Below are positions 1 through 8,435 of a stretch of DNA of 64,000 nucleotides, piece by piece. The DNA comes from Egaibacter danicus. GTDB lineage: Bacteria > Pseudomonadota > Gammaproteobacteria > Burkholderiales > Burkholderiaceae_C. The DNA lies in contig JADJII010000003.1 in the NCBI GenBank assembly GCA_016707075.1, forward strand, positions 310,001 to 374,000, in the 5' to 3' direction. Under the pieces are notes generated by a model. It saw only the letters and a program-made list of their open reading frames with translations. It did not search any database and had not been told where the DNA came from. How positions within the stretch are numbered: the first letter of the stretch is position 1; each line of letters begins with the position of its first letter. Made by a program: the position numbers and the translations under genes.

Positions 1-501
1 ATCCGGTACGGAGCCATGATGCTGCCCCGCGGACTCAAGCGGGGCGCCTGGCTGGAGCTGGATGATGCAGACATTCGCGGCCTCATGCGGGCGGCGGGCT
101 CCTCACAGGATGAGCAGCAAACCGAATATGAGCATGGCCGCCAGAAGCCGCCTCGCCAGGCGTCGGGGCGAGGCCGCAACAGGGGAAATGCCGGGGGGCG
201 TCAAAGTGGCCCTGGCAATTTTTCAAACGGAAGTCCTCCAGGGCCGGGTCGACGTGCTGGAGGCGGGCAAGGCGATGCCCAAGGCATGGATGGAGGACGC
301 AACAGTCGCGGTGGCCGTGTAGATCGTGCCGATCGTCCCAATACGGACGGACAGCCGGACCCGATGAAAACCGCCTTTGGCTACATAGGGGCAGATAGCT
401 TCACTCGGCAGCGACAAGGTGCTGGAAACGGCCAACGTCGCGGCAGTGGTGGCGCTGGAGGTGGGGTTGGCGGCAACCGCAGGGGTGGCCGCAACCGCTA
501 G
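1..501 (+). CDS. rluB: 23S rRNA pseudouridine synthase RluB, C-terminal part
   Basis: The reading frame is open from base 1 and begins IRYGAMMLPRGLKRG, which is the end of the catalytic domain of RsuA/RluB-type enzymes that make pseudouridine in 23S rRNA helix 89. After a short segment ending near GLMRAAG, the rest is a low-complexity Gly/Arg/Asn/Gln tail of about 130 residues with many RGG- and GGR-like pieces, typical of long betaproteobacterial RluB tails and probably RNA-binding. The catalytic Asp and S4 domain lie outside the window. It is cut by the window edge, not by mutation. The symbol is inferred from this C-terminal block and from the ndk-rlmN neighbourhood. Confidence 0.75.
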   Translation: MRYGAMMLPRGLKRGAWLELDDADIRGLMRAAGSSQDEQQTEYEHGRQKPPRQASGRGRNRGNAGGRQSGPGNFSNGSPPGPGRRAGGGQGDAQGMDGGRNSRGGRVDRADRPNTDGQPDPMKTAFGYIGADSFTRQRQGAGNGQRRGSGGAGGGVGGNRRGGRNR

Positions 502-637
502 TGACTGTCCGGGACGGGTTGGGTAAAGCTATCTGATTTCAACCTATCGTCAATTCCCAAGGCCCATAAGGGAACTTGGCAGCTAAAATATAAGGCTTTG
601 CCAAAACGGCAAAAATTACTTCATTTCAGGATTTCAA

Positions 638-1063
638 ATGACTATTGAACGCACACTATCCATCATCAAGCCAGACGCCGTTGCGAAAAATGTAATAGGT
701 CAGATCTATGCCCGTTTCGAGTCTGCCGGATTGAAAATTGTTGCTGCCAAGCTGGTACAGCTGTCTCGTGCTGACGCCGAAGCTTTCTACGCGGTTCACA
801 AAGACCGGCCTTTCTTCAAGGATCTGGTGAGCTTCATGATTTCTGGTCCTGTCATGATTCAGGCTCTGGAGGGTGAAGGTGCGATTTTGAAGAATCGTGA
901 TCTGATGGGTGCGACTGATCCCAAGAAGGCTGCTCCAGGCACGATCCGTGCAGATTTTGCAGACAGCATCGATGCCAATGCTGTTCATGGATCTGATGCA
1001 GCAGAAACCGCCGCTGTGGAGATTGCTTTCTTTTTCCCCGGCATGAACATTTATTCACGATAA
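638..1063 (+). CDS. ndk: Nucleoside-diphosphate kinase
   Basis: This enzyme transfers the gamma phosphate of ATP to nucleoside diphosphates through a phosphohistidine and so balances NTP and dNTP pools in the cytosol. The 141-residue protein has the full family length. It opens with MTIERTLSIIKPDAV, including the conserved Lys that contacts phosphate, and carries the active-site motif NAVHGSD with the catalytic His at residue 117. An AGGA ribosome site lies 8 nt before the ATG. The gene leads the rlmN-pilF-rodZ-ispG-hisS chain, with only 8 nt to rlmN, an order common in Burkholderiales. Confidence 0.97.
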   Translation: MTIERTLSIIKPDAVAKNVIGQIYARFESAGLKIVAAKLVQLSRADAEAFYAVHKDRPFFKDLVSFMISGPVMIQALEGEGAILKNRDLMGATDPKKAAPGTIRADFADSIDANAVHGSDAAETAAVEIAFFFPGMNIYSR

Positions 1064-1071
1064 CCGATGAG

Positions 1072-2220
1072 ATGACGGTCAATTTACTCGATTACGACCT
1101 CGAGGGCTTGGCCGCGTTTTGTGATCGGCTGGGTGAGAAGCGCTTTCGCGCGACCCAGCTGTTCAGGTGGATACATCAAAAAGGAGCCTCCAATTTTGAT
1201 GAAATGACGGACCTTGCCAAAGCCCTGCGTGACAAACTCAAGGCGTCGGCGTGTGTCCAGGGTCTGGAAGTGACCGCACAGCACATTTCATCGGACGGCA
1301 CCATCAAGTGGCTGTTCGACGTGGGTGGTGGTAACGCCATCGAGACCGTGTTCATTCCTGAGGACGACCGCGGCACGCTTTGCGTGTCATCACAGGCGGG
1401 CTGTGCCGTAGCGTGCAGGTTTTGTTCAACCGGGCACCAGGGTTTCAGCAGAAATCTCACCACTGGGGAAATTGTTTCCCAGCTGTGGTTTGCGGAACGT
1501 TTCCTGCGTCAACATCTGGGGCGGCAGGACCGCGTCATTTCTAATGTCGTGATGATGGGAATGGGTGAGCCGCTTCAAAACTATGCTGCGCTGATCCCGG
1601 CCTTGCGCGTAATGCTGGATGACCATGGCTATGGTCTGTCCCGTCGACGGGTCACGGTGTCGACTTCAGGTGTGGTTCCCATGATTGATCGGCTCGCCGT
1701 GGACTGTCCGGTTGCGCTGGCTGTTTCCTTGCATGCACCCAATGATGCGTTGCGCGACAACCTTGTGCCGTTGAACCGCAAATACCCCATTGCGGAGTTG
1801 CTGGATGCCTGTCATCGATATCTGGAGCATGCGCCCCGTGACTTCATTACCTTCGAGTACTGCATGCTGGATGGTGTCAACGATCAACCAGAGCATGCAC
1901 GCGAGTTGATTGAACTTGTTCGCGTTCGCAACAAGGGTACCGCGTGGTGCAAATTCAACCTGATCCCGTTCAACCCATTTCCGGCCTCCGGATTGACACG
2001 CTCACCTTCAGCTCAGGTGATTGCCTTTAGCCGGATATTGGGCGAAGCGGGCATTGTGACTACCATCCGCAAGACACGCGGTGACGACATTGATGCCGCA
2101 TGTGGACAACTGGCGGGAGATGTTCAGGACCGTACGCGAGTCGGTGAACGTATCGCCCAGCAGCGAACGGTGATGCTCCGGCCGGTGGCCGCTTTTGATA
2201 CTGTCCCAGGAAAGAGTTGA
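1072..2220 (+). CDS. rlmN: 23S rRNA (adenine2503-C2)/tRNA methyltransferase RlmN
   Basis: A radical SAM enzyme that methylates C2 of A2503 in 23S rRNA and A37 in some tRNAs. The 382-residue protein has the family cluster motif CAVACRFC (C111, C115, C118) binding the 4Fe-4S cluster, the SAM-binding GMGEPL segment, and the C-terminal methyl-carrying Cys region DIDAACGQ (C344). N-terminal residues 1-90 form the accessory RNA-binding domain. It starts 8 nt after ndk and ends 3 nt before pilF, so it is very probably co-transcribed with both. Confidence 0.97.
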   Translation: MTVNLLDYDLEGLAAFCDRLGEKRFRATQLFRWIHQKGASNFDEMTDLAKALRDKLKASACVQGLEVTAQHISSDGTIKWLFDVGGGNAIETVFIPEDDRGTLCVSSQAGCAVACRFCSTGHQGFSRNLTTGEIVSQLWFAERFLRQHLGRQDRVISNVVMMGMGEPLQNYAALIPALRVMLDDHGYGLSRRRVTVSTSGVVPMIDRLAVDCPVALAVSLHAPNDALRDNLVPLNRKYPIAELLDACHRYLEHAPRDFITFEYCMLDGVNDQPEHARELIELVRVRNKGTAWCKFNLIPFNPFPASGLTRSPSAQVIAFSRILGEAGIVTTIRKTRGDDIDAACGQLAGDVQDRTRVGERIAQQRTVMLRPVAAFDTVPGKS

Positions 2221-2223
2221 CTC

Positions 2224-3060
2224 ATGAATAGTTCGCGTCTGTCAATCGTGATCCCCATACGGCTTGGGCTTTGGCTGGGCCTGATGGCTGCGAGCCTGTC
2301 CATTCTGACGGGCTGTGCGTCAAATCAGGAGAAGGCCAATCAAGCTGCCGCCAGAGCGGATTTGGTGACTGAATCGGATGAACCGGATGTGCGCAGGAGA
2401 GCGCGTATTCGCCTGGAACTGGCGGTTGGCTATTTTGAGCAGGGCCAGACAAATATCGCTCTGGACGAACTGAAGCAATCCATTGCGACCGATCCCAATT
2501 GGTCGGAACCTTATAACCTGCGTGGGCTTGTGTACATGCGCCTCAATGAGCTCAGGCTGGCCGAAGACAGTTTTCAACGGGCACTGCAAATCAGCCCGCG
2601 TGAAGGCAACTTTTTACACAATTATGGCTGGCTGACATGCCAGCAAGGCCGGTATGCTGAATCGACGCAGTTGTTTGGCCAGGCTCTGGCCAACCCTGCC
2701 TACGTTGAACGCGCCAAAACCTGGATGGCCCAAGGCTTGTGTCAGGTAAAAGCGGGTTTTCGGGCGGAAGGAGAGGCGAGTCTTCTTCGGTCTTATGAAC
2801 TGGATCCCCGCAACCCTATCACCGGTTATAACCTTGCCCTTCTCCTTTTTCAGCGCGGAGATTTCGTCAGGGCACAGTTTTATGTTCGACGTTTGAACAA
2901 CAGCGATCTTGCGAATGCAGAGTCTCTCTGGCTGGGTATCCGGGTGGAGCGCCGGATGGACAACCTCGAAGCCATGCAGCAGCTTGCAGGGCAATTGAAA
3001 AGACGCTTCGCACAATCGCCGGAGGCGGCGGCTTACGAACGGGGTGCATTTGATGAGTGA
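2224..3060 (+). CDS. pilW: Type IV pilus biogenesis/stability lipoprotein PilW (PilF)
   Basis: This outer-membrane lipoprotein pilotin supports PilQ secretin assembly and pilus stability. The N-terminus has a hydrophobic stretch followed by the lipobox LTGC (Cys at about residue 31). The remainder is a chain of TPR repeats: DELKQSIATDPNWSEPYN, then AEDSFQRALQISPREG, then ESTQLFGQALANPA and further repeats to about residue 265. Length is 278 residues, as in the family. It sits directly between rlmN and rodZ, the usual betaproteobacterial place for pilF/pilW. Its stop overlaps the likely rodZ start by 8 nt. Confidence 0.9.
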   Translation: MNSSRLSIVIPIRLGLWLGLMAASLSILTGCASNQEKANQAAARADLVTESDEPDVRRRARIRLELAVGYFEQGQTNIALDELKQSIATDPNWSEPYNLRGLVYMRLNELRLAEDSFQRALQISPREGNFLHNYGWLTCQQGRYAESTQLFGQALANPAYVERAKTWMAQGLCQVKAGFRAEGEASLLRSYELDPRNPITGYNLALLLFQRGDFVRAQFYVRRLNNSDLANAESLWLGIRVERRMDNLEAMQQLAGQLKRRFAQSPEAAAYERGAFDE

Positions 3061-4006
3061 GAGCAGCCCTTTCATGGATATCGATCAGGCCAATTCTGTG
3101 CAGTCTAATCCTCTAGTTTCCGCGGGAGCCCTGCTTCGGCAGGCGCGGGAGGCGGCTGGCCTGCATGTTGCTGCTCTGGCGGTTTCCCTTAAAGTCCCGG
3201 TCAAAAAACTGGAGGCACTTGAAAGCGATCGCCTTGATTTGTTGCCGGATGCAGTTTTTGCCCGCGCGCTTGCGTCCAGCATGTGTCGCGCTCTGAAAGT
3301 CGATCCGGCGCCAATCCTGGAGCGCTTGCCCCTGAATGCGGCGCCGCGTCTACAACCGGTCGAGCAGAACATTAACACCCCGTTTCACGCCCCCGGCGAA
3401 CGGGTACACAGTTCTGCCCTGGACAAACTGTCCAAACCGGTTGTTTTGGTGGTGTTGGCCCTGCTCGTAGCAGCCTTGATCATGATCCTGTTTCCTTCGA
3501 TCAAGACAGACGGAGACACTCAGGTCTCGATGCCTGATCAGAAAGCAGTTGAGCCCGTTGCCACGCCGGCCATTGCTGAAACTCCAGCAGTGGCTGCCAG
3601 ACCATTCCTTGAAGTACCTGCTGCCTTGCCGCAAACTTCAGCCAGCGCTGTGGGACCTCTTGCTTCTGCGCCGGGGGTTACGGTCAGTGAGGTGCCAGTT
3701 CCCGGTGCTTCGGCGGCAACACCTTCCACAACCAATGTTGTGGCGCCGACTCAGGTGAACGGCTTGCCTGGGGGGCTGGTTGTACTGAAAGCCAAAGGAA
3801 CCTCCTGGGTTGAAGTAACGGATGGAAATGGCGTTGTTCAGGTGCGCAAGACCCTGGCGGCGGGTGAGGTCATTGGAGCGTCTGGCACCCTGCCTCTGTC
3901 GGTCGTGGTGGGACGAGCAGACAACACGGAAGTTCAGGTGCGCGGTAAAGACTATGACCTGAGCCGCATTGTCAAGGACAACGTTGCAAGGTTCGAGGTG
4001 AAGTAG
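3053..4006 (+). CDS. rodZ: RodZ-like HTH and DUF4115 membrane protein
   Basis: The protein has a cytoplasmic Cro/C1-type helix-turn-helix (GALLRQAREAAGLHVAALA, about residues 25-90), a single membrane segment (VVLVVLALLVAALIMILF, about 130-150), a Pro/Ala-rich linker and a C-terminal DUF4115 beta domain (from about residue 235). RodZ links MreB to the elongasome; in this operon context such proteins are named RodZ/YfgA. The frame is open from a GTG at 3044, but ATG 3053 (MSESSPFMD) is preferred; ATG 3074 is also possible. It overlaps pilW upstream and its stop shares a base with the ispG GTG. Confidence 0.85.
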   Translation: MSESSPFMDIDQANSVQSNPLVSAGALLRQAREAAGLHVAALAVSLKVPVKKLEALESDRLDLLPDAVFARALASSMCRALKVDPAPILERLPLNAAPRLQPVEQNINTPFHAPGERVHSSALDKLSKPVVLVVLALLVAALIMILFPSIKTDGDTQVSMPDQKAVEPVATPAIAETPAVAARPFLEVPAALPQTSASAVGPLASAPGVTVSEVPVPGASAATPSTTNVVAPTQVNGLPGGLVVLKAKGTSWVEVTDGNGVVQVRKTLAAGEVIGASGTLPLSVVVGRADNTEVQVRGKDYDLSRIVKDNVARFEVK

Positions 4007-5277
4007 TGGATTCCTGTCTCCCAATTGATGTGGCGGCGCCCAAGGCGCGGCGCTCCATGCAAGCCAGTGTGACGTGGGGTCCCAGAATCGTGACTCTGGG
4101 TGGCCAGGCACCCGTTCGCGTTCAATCGATGACCAACACCGATACCGAAGATGCTGTGGGGACCGCTATTCAGGTCAAGGAATTGGCGTTGGCCGGGTCG
4201 GAGATGGTTCGTATCACGGTCAATACGCCAGAGGCTGCGCAAGCAGTGCCTTACGTTCGGGAGCAACTGGACAGGATGGGCATTGACGTTCCGCTGATTG
4301 GTGACTTTCACTACAACGGGCATCGGCTACTGACCGAATTCCCGGCATGCGCTCAGACCCTGTCCAAATACCGTATCAATCCGGGTAACGTCGGCAAAGG
4401 TGACAAGCATGACCGGCAATTTGGCCAGATGATCGATGCCGCCATGCGGTGGGAAAAGCCTGTCCGTATTGGTGTGAACTGGGGAAGTCTGGATCAGGAG
4501 TTGCTGGCCAGTCTCATGGATGAAAACAGTTTGAGGGCCTTGCCTTGGGATGCCAGGCAGGTCATGTATGAGGCATTGATCACATCCGCCATATCGTCGG
4601 CGCGACGCGCGGAAGAAATGGGCATGGATGGAAAGCAGATCATCCTTTCATGCAAAGTAAGTGGCGTGCAGGATCTGATTTCCGTGTATCGTGAACTTGC
4701 CAGACGTTGTGACTATGCACTGCATCTGGGCCTCACTGAAGCCGGCATGGGAACCAAGGGTACGGTGGCTTCGGCGGTTGCACTGTCTGTTCTTTTGCAG
4801 GAAGGTATTGGGGACACGATAAGAGTGTCGCTGACGCCCGAACCCGGCGGTGCGCGAACCCAGGAAGTTGTCGTCGCAACGGAAATTCTTCAGGCCCTGG
4901 GGCTCCGGACCTTTGTGCCCAGCGTCACTGCATGCCCAGGTTGTGGAAGAACAACCAGCACAACCTTCCAGGAGCTGACCAAGCAAATTGATGATTTCCT
5001 GCGGGAGAAAATGCCGGTCTGGCGTGAGAAATATCCCGGCGTTGAGACGCTCAAGGTGGCCGTGATGGGTTGTATTGTCAATGGCCCCGGGGAGAGCAAA
5101 CATGCCGACATCGGCATCAGCCTGCCCGGCACAGGAGAAGCACCAGCGGCTCCCGTGTTTATTGATGGAGAGAAGCGCGTGACTCTGCGGGGTGACTCCA
5201 TCGCGACCGAATTTCACAAAATCGTCGAGAACTACATCGAGAATCGCTTTGGCACGGCGGACGCTGAGGCCGGTTGA
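4006..5277 (+). CDS. ispG: 4-hydroxy-3-methylbut-2-enyl-diphosphate synthase IspG
   Basis: This is the penultimate enzyme of the MEP isoprenoid pathway; it reductively converts MEcPP to HMBPP using a 4Fe-4S cluster. The 423-residue protein carries the cluster cysteines in CPGCGRT (C310, C313) and MGCIVNGPGE (C356), plus the cluster-ligating Glu in NGPGE. The N-terminal TIM barrel begins after RRSMQASVTWGPRIV. The start is GTG at 4006, which overlaps the last base of the rodZ stop, so translational coupling is likely. hisS follows after 6 nt. Confidence 0.97.
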   Translation: MDSCLPIDVAAPKARRSMQASVTWGPRIVTLGGQAPVRVQSMTNTDTEDAVGTAIQVKELALAGSEMVRITVNTPEAAQAVPYVREQLDRMGIDVPLIGDFHYNGHRLLTEFPACAQTLSKYRINPGNVGKGDKHDRQFGQMIDAAMRWEKPVRIGVNWGSLDQELLASLMDENSLRALPWDARQVMYEALITSAISSARRAEEMGMDGKQIILSCKVSGVQDLISVYRELARRCDYALHLGLTEAGMGTKGTVASAVALSVLLQEGIGDTIRVSLTPEPGGARTQEVVVATEILQALGLRTFVPSVTACPGCGRTTSTTFQELTKQIDDFLREKMPVWREKYPGVETLKVAVMGCIVNGPGESKHADIGISLPGTGEAPAAPVFIDGEKRVTLRGDSIATEFHKIVENYIENRFGTADAEAG

Positions 5278-5283
5278 AAATTT

Positions 5284-6597
5284 ATGAATGAAAAAAAGAC
5301 TGCCATGAGAGCAGAGCGTCTGGGTGCCGTCAAGGGCATGAACGATATTCTGCCGCCCGATTCCGCGCAATGGGAATGGTTTGAGCAGCATGTGCGTGAT
5401 TTGATGGGGGCCTATGCCTACCGGAACATCCGTACCCCAATCGTCGAATACACCCCTTTGTTTGTCAAAGGAACTGGCGATACAACCGACATCGTTGAGA
5501 AAGAGATGTACTCTTTCGAAGATCGCCTGAACGGAGAGCAACTCACGTTGCGGCCTGAGAACACGCCCGGCGTGGTCAGGGCTGCGATCGAGCACAATCT
5601 GACTTATGACGGCGGGAAACGCCTGTTTTACATGGGCCCCATGTTCCGCCACGAGCGTCCGCAAAGGGGGCGTTACCGCCAGTTCTATCAGTTGGGTGCA
5701 GAGGCACTGGGGTTCTCTGGCCCGGAGGTGGATACAGAGTTGATGCTGGTCGCCTGGCAGTTACTCCAACGTCTGGGTTTGCGCAACGTGCGGGTGGAGA
5801 TCAACAGTCTGGGGGTGCCTGCAGAGCGTCAGGTGCATCGGGCAGCATTGATTGCCTATTTTGAGCGGCACGCAGGTTTGCTAGATGCCGATGCCCAGCG
5901 CCGTTTGCAGACTAATCCATTGCGGATCCTCGATACCAAGAGCCCTGCCATGCAGGAAATGGTCCAGGGTGCCCCCAAGCTTCTAAGCTATTTGGGGGAG
6001 GCGTCCCTCAAGCACTTTGATATGGTGAAGACCTTGCTGACTTCCTGTGGTGTGGCATGGAGCGTCAATCCGAGGCAGGTCCGTGGACTGGACTACTACA
6101 GCCACACGGTATTCGAGTTCATTACCGATGAACTGGGTGCCCAGGGAACCCTTTGCGGTGGTGGTCGCTATGACGGGTTGTTCGAAACGCTCGGTGGCAA
6201 ACCCACACCTGCGGTGGGTTGGGGCATGGGTATTGAGCGGGTTCTTGAACTCGTGAAAGTGCAAAGTGGTGCTGTTGCTCCCCCCGTTCCTGACGTCTAC
6301 GCTGTCATCCCTGACAGTGCAGCGCTTCCTTTGGCGCTGAAAGCGTTACAGGCTCTCCGGAGCGCAGGTCTCAGCGTGCAAATGCACGCTGCAACGGGAG
6401 AGGGCATGGGCAGCATGAAATCCCAGTTCAAGCGGGCCGACAGCAGCGGTGCGCGTTTTGCGCTTGTTTTTGGCCCTGACGAGCTATCCCGAAATGAAGT
6501 TGCAGTGAAGTCGCTGCGTGATGGCAGCGGCATGCAGCTTATCCGCTCACTGGATAACATTCCGCATTGGGCAGCGACCCTACAATCTGCCACCTAA
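5284..6597 (+). CDS. hisS: Histidyl-tRNA synthetase
   Basis: A class II aminoacyl-tRNA synthetase charging tRNA-His. The 437-residue protein shows motif 1 around NIRTPIVEYT, motif 2 FRHERPQRGRYRQFYQLG, the His-specific motif RGLDYYSHTVFEF, motif 3 GWGMGIERV, and a C-terminal anticodon-binding domain (about residues 335-430). The chosen ATG at 5284 gives MNEKKTAMRAERLG; a second in-frame ATG at 5308 is possible because upstream Shine-Dalgarno pairing is weak. It lies between ispG and yfgM. Confidence 0.97.
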   Translation: MNEKKTAMRAERLGAVKGMNDILPPDSAQWEWFEQHVRDLMGAYAYRNIRTPIVEYTPLFVKGTGDTTDIVEKEMYSFEDRLNGEQLTLRPENTPGVVRAAIEHNLTYDGGKRLFYMGPMFRHERPQRGRYRQFYQLGAEALGFSGPEVDTELMLVAWQLLQRLGLRNVRVEINSLGVPAERQVHRAALIAYFERHAGLLDADAQRRLQTNPLRILDTKSPAMQEMVQGAPKLLSYLGEASLKHFDMVKTLLTSCGVAWSVNPRQVRGLDYYSHTVFEFITDELGAQGTLCGGGRYDGLFETLGGKPTPAVGWGMGIERVLELVKVQSGAVAPPVPDVYAVIPDSAALPLALKALQALRSAGLSVQMHAATGEGMGSMKSQFKRADSSGARFALVFGPDELSRNEVAVKSLRDGSGMQLIRSLDNIPHWAATLQSAT

Positions 6598-6609
6598 CCA
6601 AAATACGCC

Positions 6610-7278
6610 ATGGCAAATCATCTCGATCTCGAAGAACAGGAACAACTTGATTCAATCAAGCATTTCTGGAAGCAGTATGGCAATCTGATTACCTGGGTTC
6701 TCATTGCTGTTCTGGGCGCTTTCGCCAGCTGGAATTTTTACCAGTATTGGCAGCGTAACCAGGCCGCGCAGGCCTCGGCCCTGTTTGACGAAGTGGAGCG
6801 TGTTGTCCAGGCAGGTGATTTGTCCAAGGTTGAACGCGCCTTTGCTGACATGCGGGACAAGTTCCCGGGGACGGCGTATGCGCAACAGGCCGGTTTACTC
6901 GTTGCCAAGGTCAATTACGAGGCTGGCAAAGCGGATATGGCTAAATCAGCGCTGACCTGGGTTGCTGAAAAATCACCTGATGAGGGGTATCAGGCAATTG
7001 CCCGGCTTCGCCTGGCCGGCATTTTGGTCGATTCGAAAGCATACGATGAGGCGCTGACGCTGCTCGCGCGTGAATACCCAGGGCATTTTCAGGCACTGGC
7101 TGCAGATCGCCGGGGGGATATCCTGGCGTTGCAGGGAAAACCCACAGAGGCTAAGGCAGCCTATCTACTGGCATACAAAGGCCTGGAGGACCGTACCGAA
7201 TACCGGCGATTGATCGAGGTGAAGCTCAACGCTTTGGGCGTGAACCCCCAACCTGCTGAAACGGAGCCCAAGAAGTGA
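6610..7278 (+). CDS. YfgM-like TPR membrane protein, SecYEG accessory
   Basis: A 222-residue type II membrane protein of the YfgM family, which in E. coli associates with SecYEG and the periplasmic chaperone PpiD. A short cytoplasmic N-terminus (MANHLDLEEQEQLDSIKHFW) precedes one membrane helix (ITWVLIAVLGAFASW), and the periplasmic part is a set of TPR helices (TPR_21). The hisS-yfgM-bamB-der order is also that of E. coli, supporting the assignment. Its stop overlaps the bamB GTG by 4 nt (GTGA). Confidence 0.9.
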   Translation: MANHLDLEEQEQLDSIKHFWKQYGNLITWVLIAVLGAFASWNFYQYWQRNQAAQASALFDEVERVVQAGDLSKVERAFADMRDKFPGTAYAQQAGLLVAKVNYEAGKADMAKSALTWVAEKSPDEGYQAIARLRLAGILVDSKAYDEALTLLAREYPGHFQALAADRRGDILALQGKPTEAKAAYLLAYKGLEDRTEYRRLIEVKLNALGVNPQPAETEPKK

Positions 7279-8417
7279 GATTTTTCAACCTTCGCTGGCT
7301 TTCCAGTGTCAAGCTGGTCGCTGCCTCCCTGGTAGCCCTTGCGCTGGCAGGATGTGCCAGCGGGTCGGACGGCCCCAAACCGGCAGAACTGGAGTCCAAC
7401 ACGGCCTTGTTGGGCATCCGCCTGGCATGGTCAGCGAGAACGGGTGAAGTCAGCTTTCCTATTGACGTCAAGGTCGTCGGGACTACTGTTACTGTTGCGA
7501 GCTCCGGCGGCATCTTGCAGTCGATTGATGCGCGTACAGGCGCTGACATCTGGCGAGCTAACCTGTCTACCGATCTGGCTGCCGGGGTTGGTAGCGATGG
7601 CGTATTTGCCGCTGTGATCAGCCGGGGTAACGAACTCATTGTTCTGGATTCAGGTAAAGAAGCCTGGCGTCAAAAATTGGCTGCGCAGGGATTTACTGCG
7701 CCACTGGTGGCTGGTGAGCGCGTTTTCGTGCTGCTTGCTGACCGTTCTGTTGCGGCTTTTGATGCCAGGTCAGGGCGCAAATTGTGGATTCAGCAGCGTA
7801 CCGGAGATGCTTTGGTGCTGCGCCAGGCCGGAGTGTTGCTGGCCGTTGGCGATACGCTGGTGGTGGGGCTGGCAGGCCGATTGGTTGGCATGAGTCCACA
7901 GGATGGTTCCATTCGATGGGAGGTCCCAATCGCTTCACCGCGCGGAACCAATGAAATCGAACGATTGGTCGATCTGGTGGCCGGTGTGGGCCGCGAAGCC
8001 AATGTGGTGTGTGTTCGTGCTTTCCAGGCGGCTGTGGGATGCGTCAATGCCACTCGCGGTACCTTGATATGGTCGAAGCCCGCCTCCGGTGCTGTGGGTT
8101 TAAGCAGTGACGAGAAGTTTGTGTTTGGTACCGAGAGCGACGGAAAGGTAGTAGCGTGGCGGCGTACGGATGGCGAACGGGTCTGGGCTTCTGAACGCTT
8201 GCGCTACCGCGGGTTGTCTGCTCCTCTTGCCATCGGCCGTTCTGTTGCTGTTGGTGACGCATCGGGATTGGTGCATTTCCTCTCACGCGAAGATGGTTCG
8301 CCACTAAACCGCTTGCCAACAGATGGCTCTGCCATTGTGACCGCGCCCGTCATGGCTGGCGGCGCTCTGGTTGTTGTGACCCGCAATGGCGGGATCTTTG
8401 GCTTCAAGCCTGAATAA
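7275..8417 (+). CDS. bamB: Outer membrane assembly lipoprotein BamB
   Basis: An outer-membrane lipoprotein of the beta-barrel assembly (BAM) complex that scaffolds BamA. The 380-residue protein begins with a signal peptide and lipobox LAGC (Cys at about 24-25). It then contains repeated PQQ/beta-propeller blades such as TGADIWRANLS, SGRKLWIQQRTG, DGSIRWEVPIA and GTLIWSKP. The GTG start overlaps the yfgM stop. der follows after 18 nt. Confidence 0.95.
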   Translation: MRFFNLRWLSSVKLVAASLVALALAGCASGSDGPKPAELESNTALLGIRLAWSARTGEVSFPIDVKVVGTTVTVASSGGILQSIDARTGADIWRANLSTDLAAGVGSDGVFAAVISRGNELIVLDSGKEAWRQKLAAQGFTAPLVAGERVFVLLADRSVAAFDARSGRKLWIQQRTGDALVLRQAGVLLAVGDTLVVGLAGRLVGMSPQDGSIRWEVPIASPRGTNEIERLVDLVAGVGREANVVCVRAFQAAVGCVNATRGTLIWSKPASGAVGLSSDEKFVFGTESDGKVVAWRRTDGERVWASERLRYRGLSAPLAIGRSVAVGDASGLVHFLSREDGSPLNRLPTDGSAIVTAPVMAGGALVVVTRNGGIFGFKPE

Positions 8418-8435
8418 ATTTGCTGACTGGATCTG

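Noticed and set aside
597..613. TTTGCC-AAAAC-GGCAAA palindrome before ndk
   Set aside because: Could be an operator, but there is no known regulator or second site; too little to annotate.
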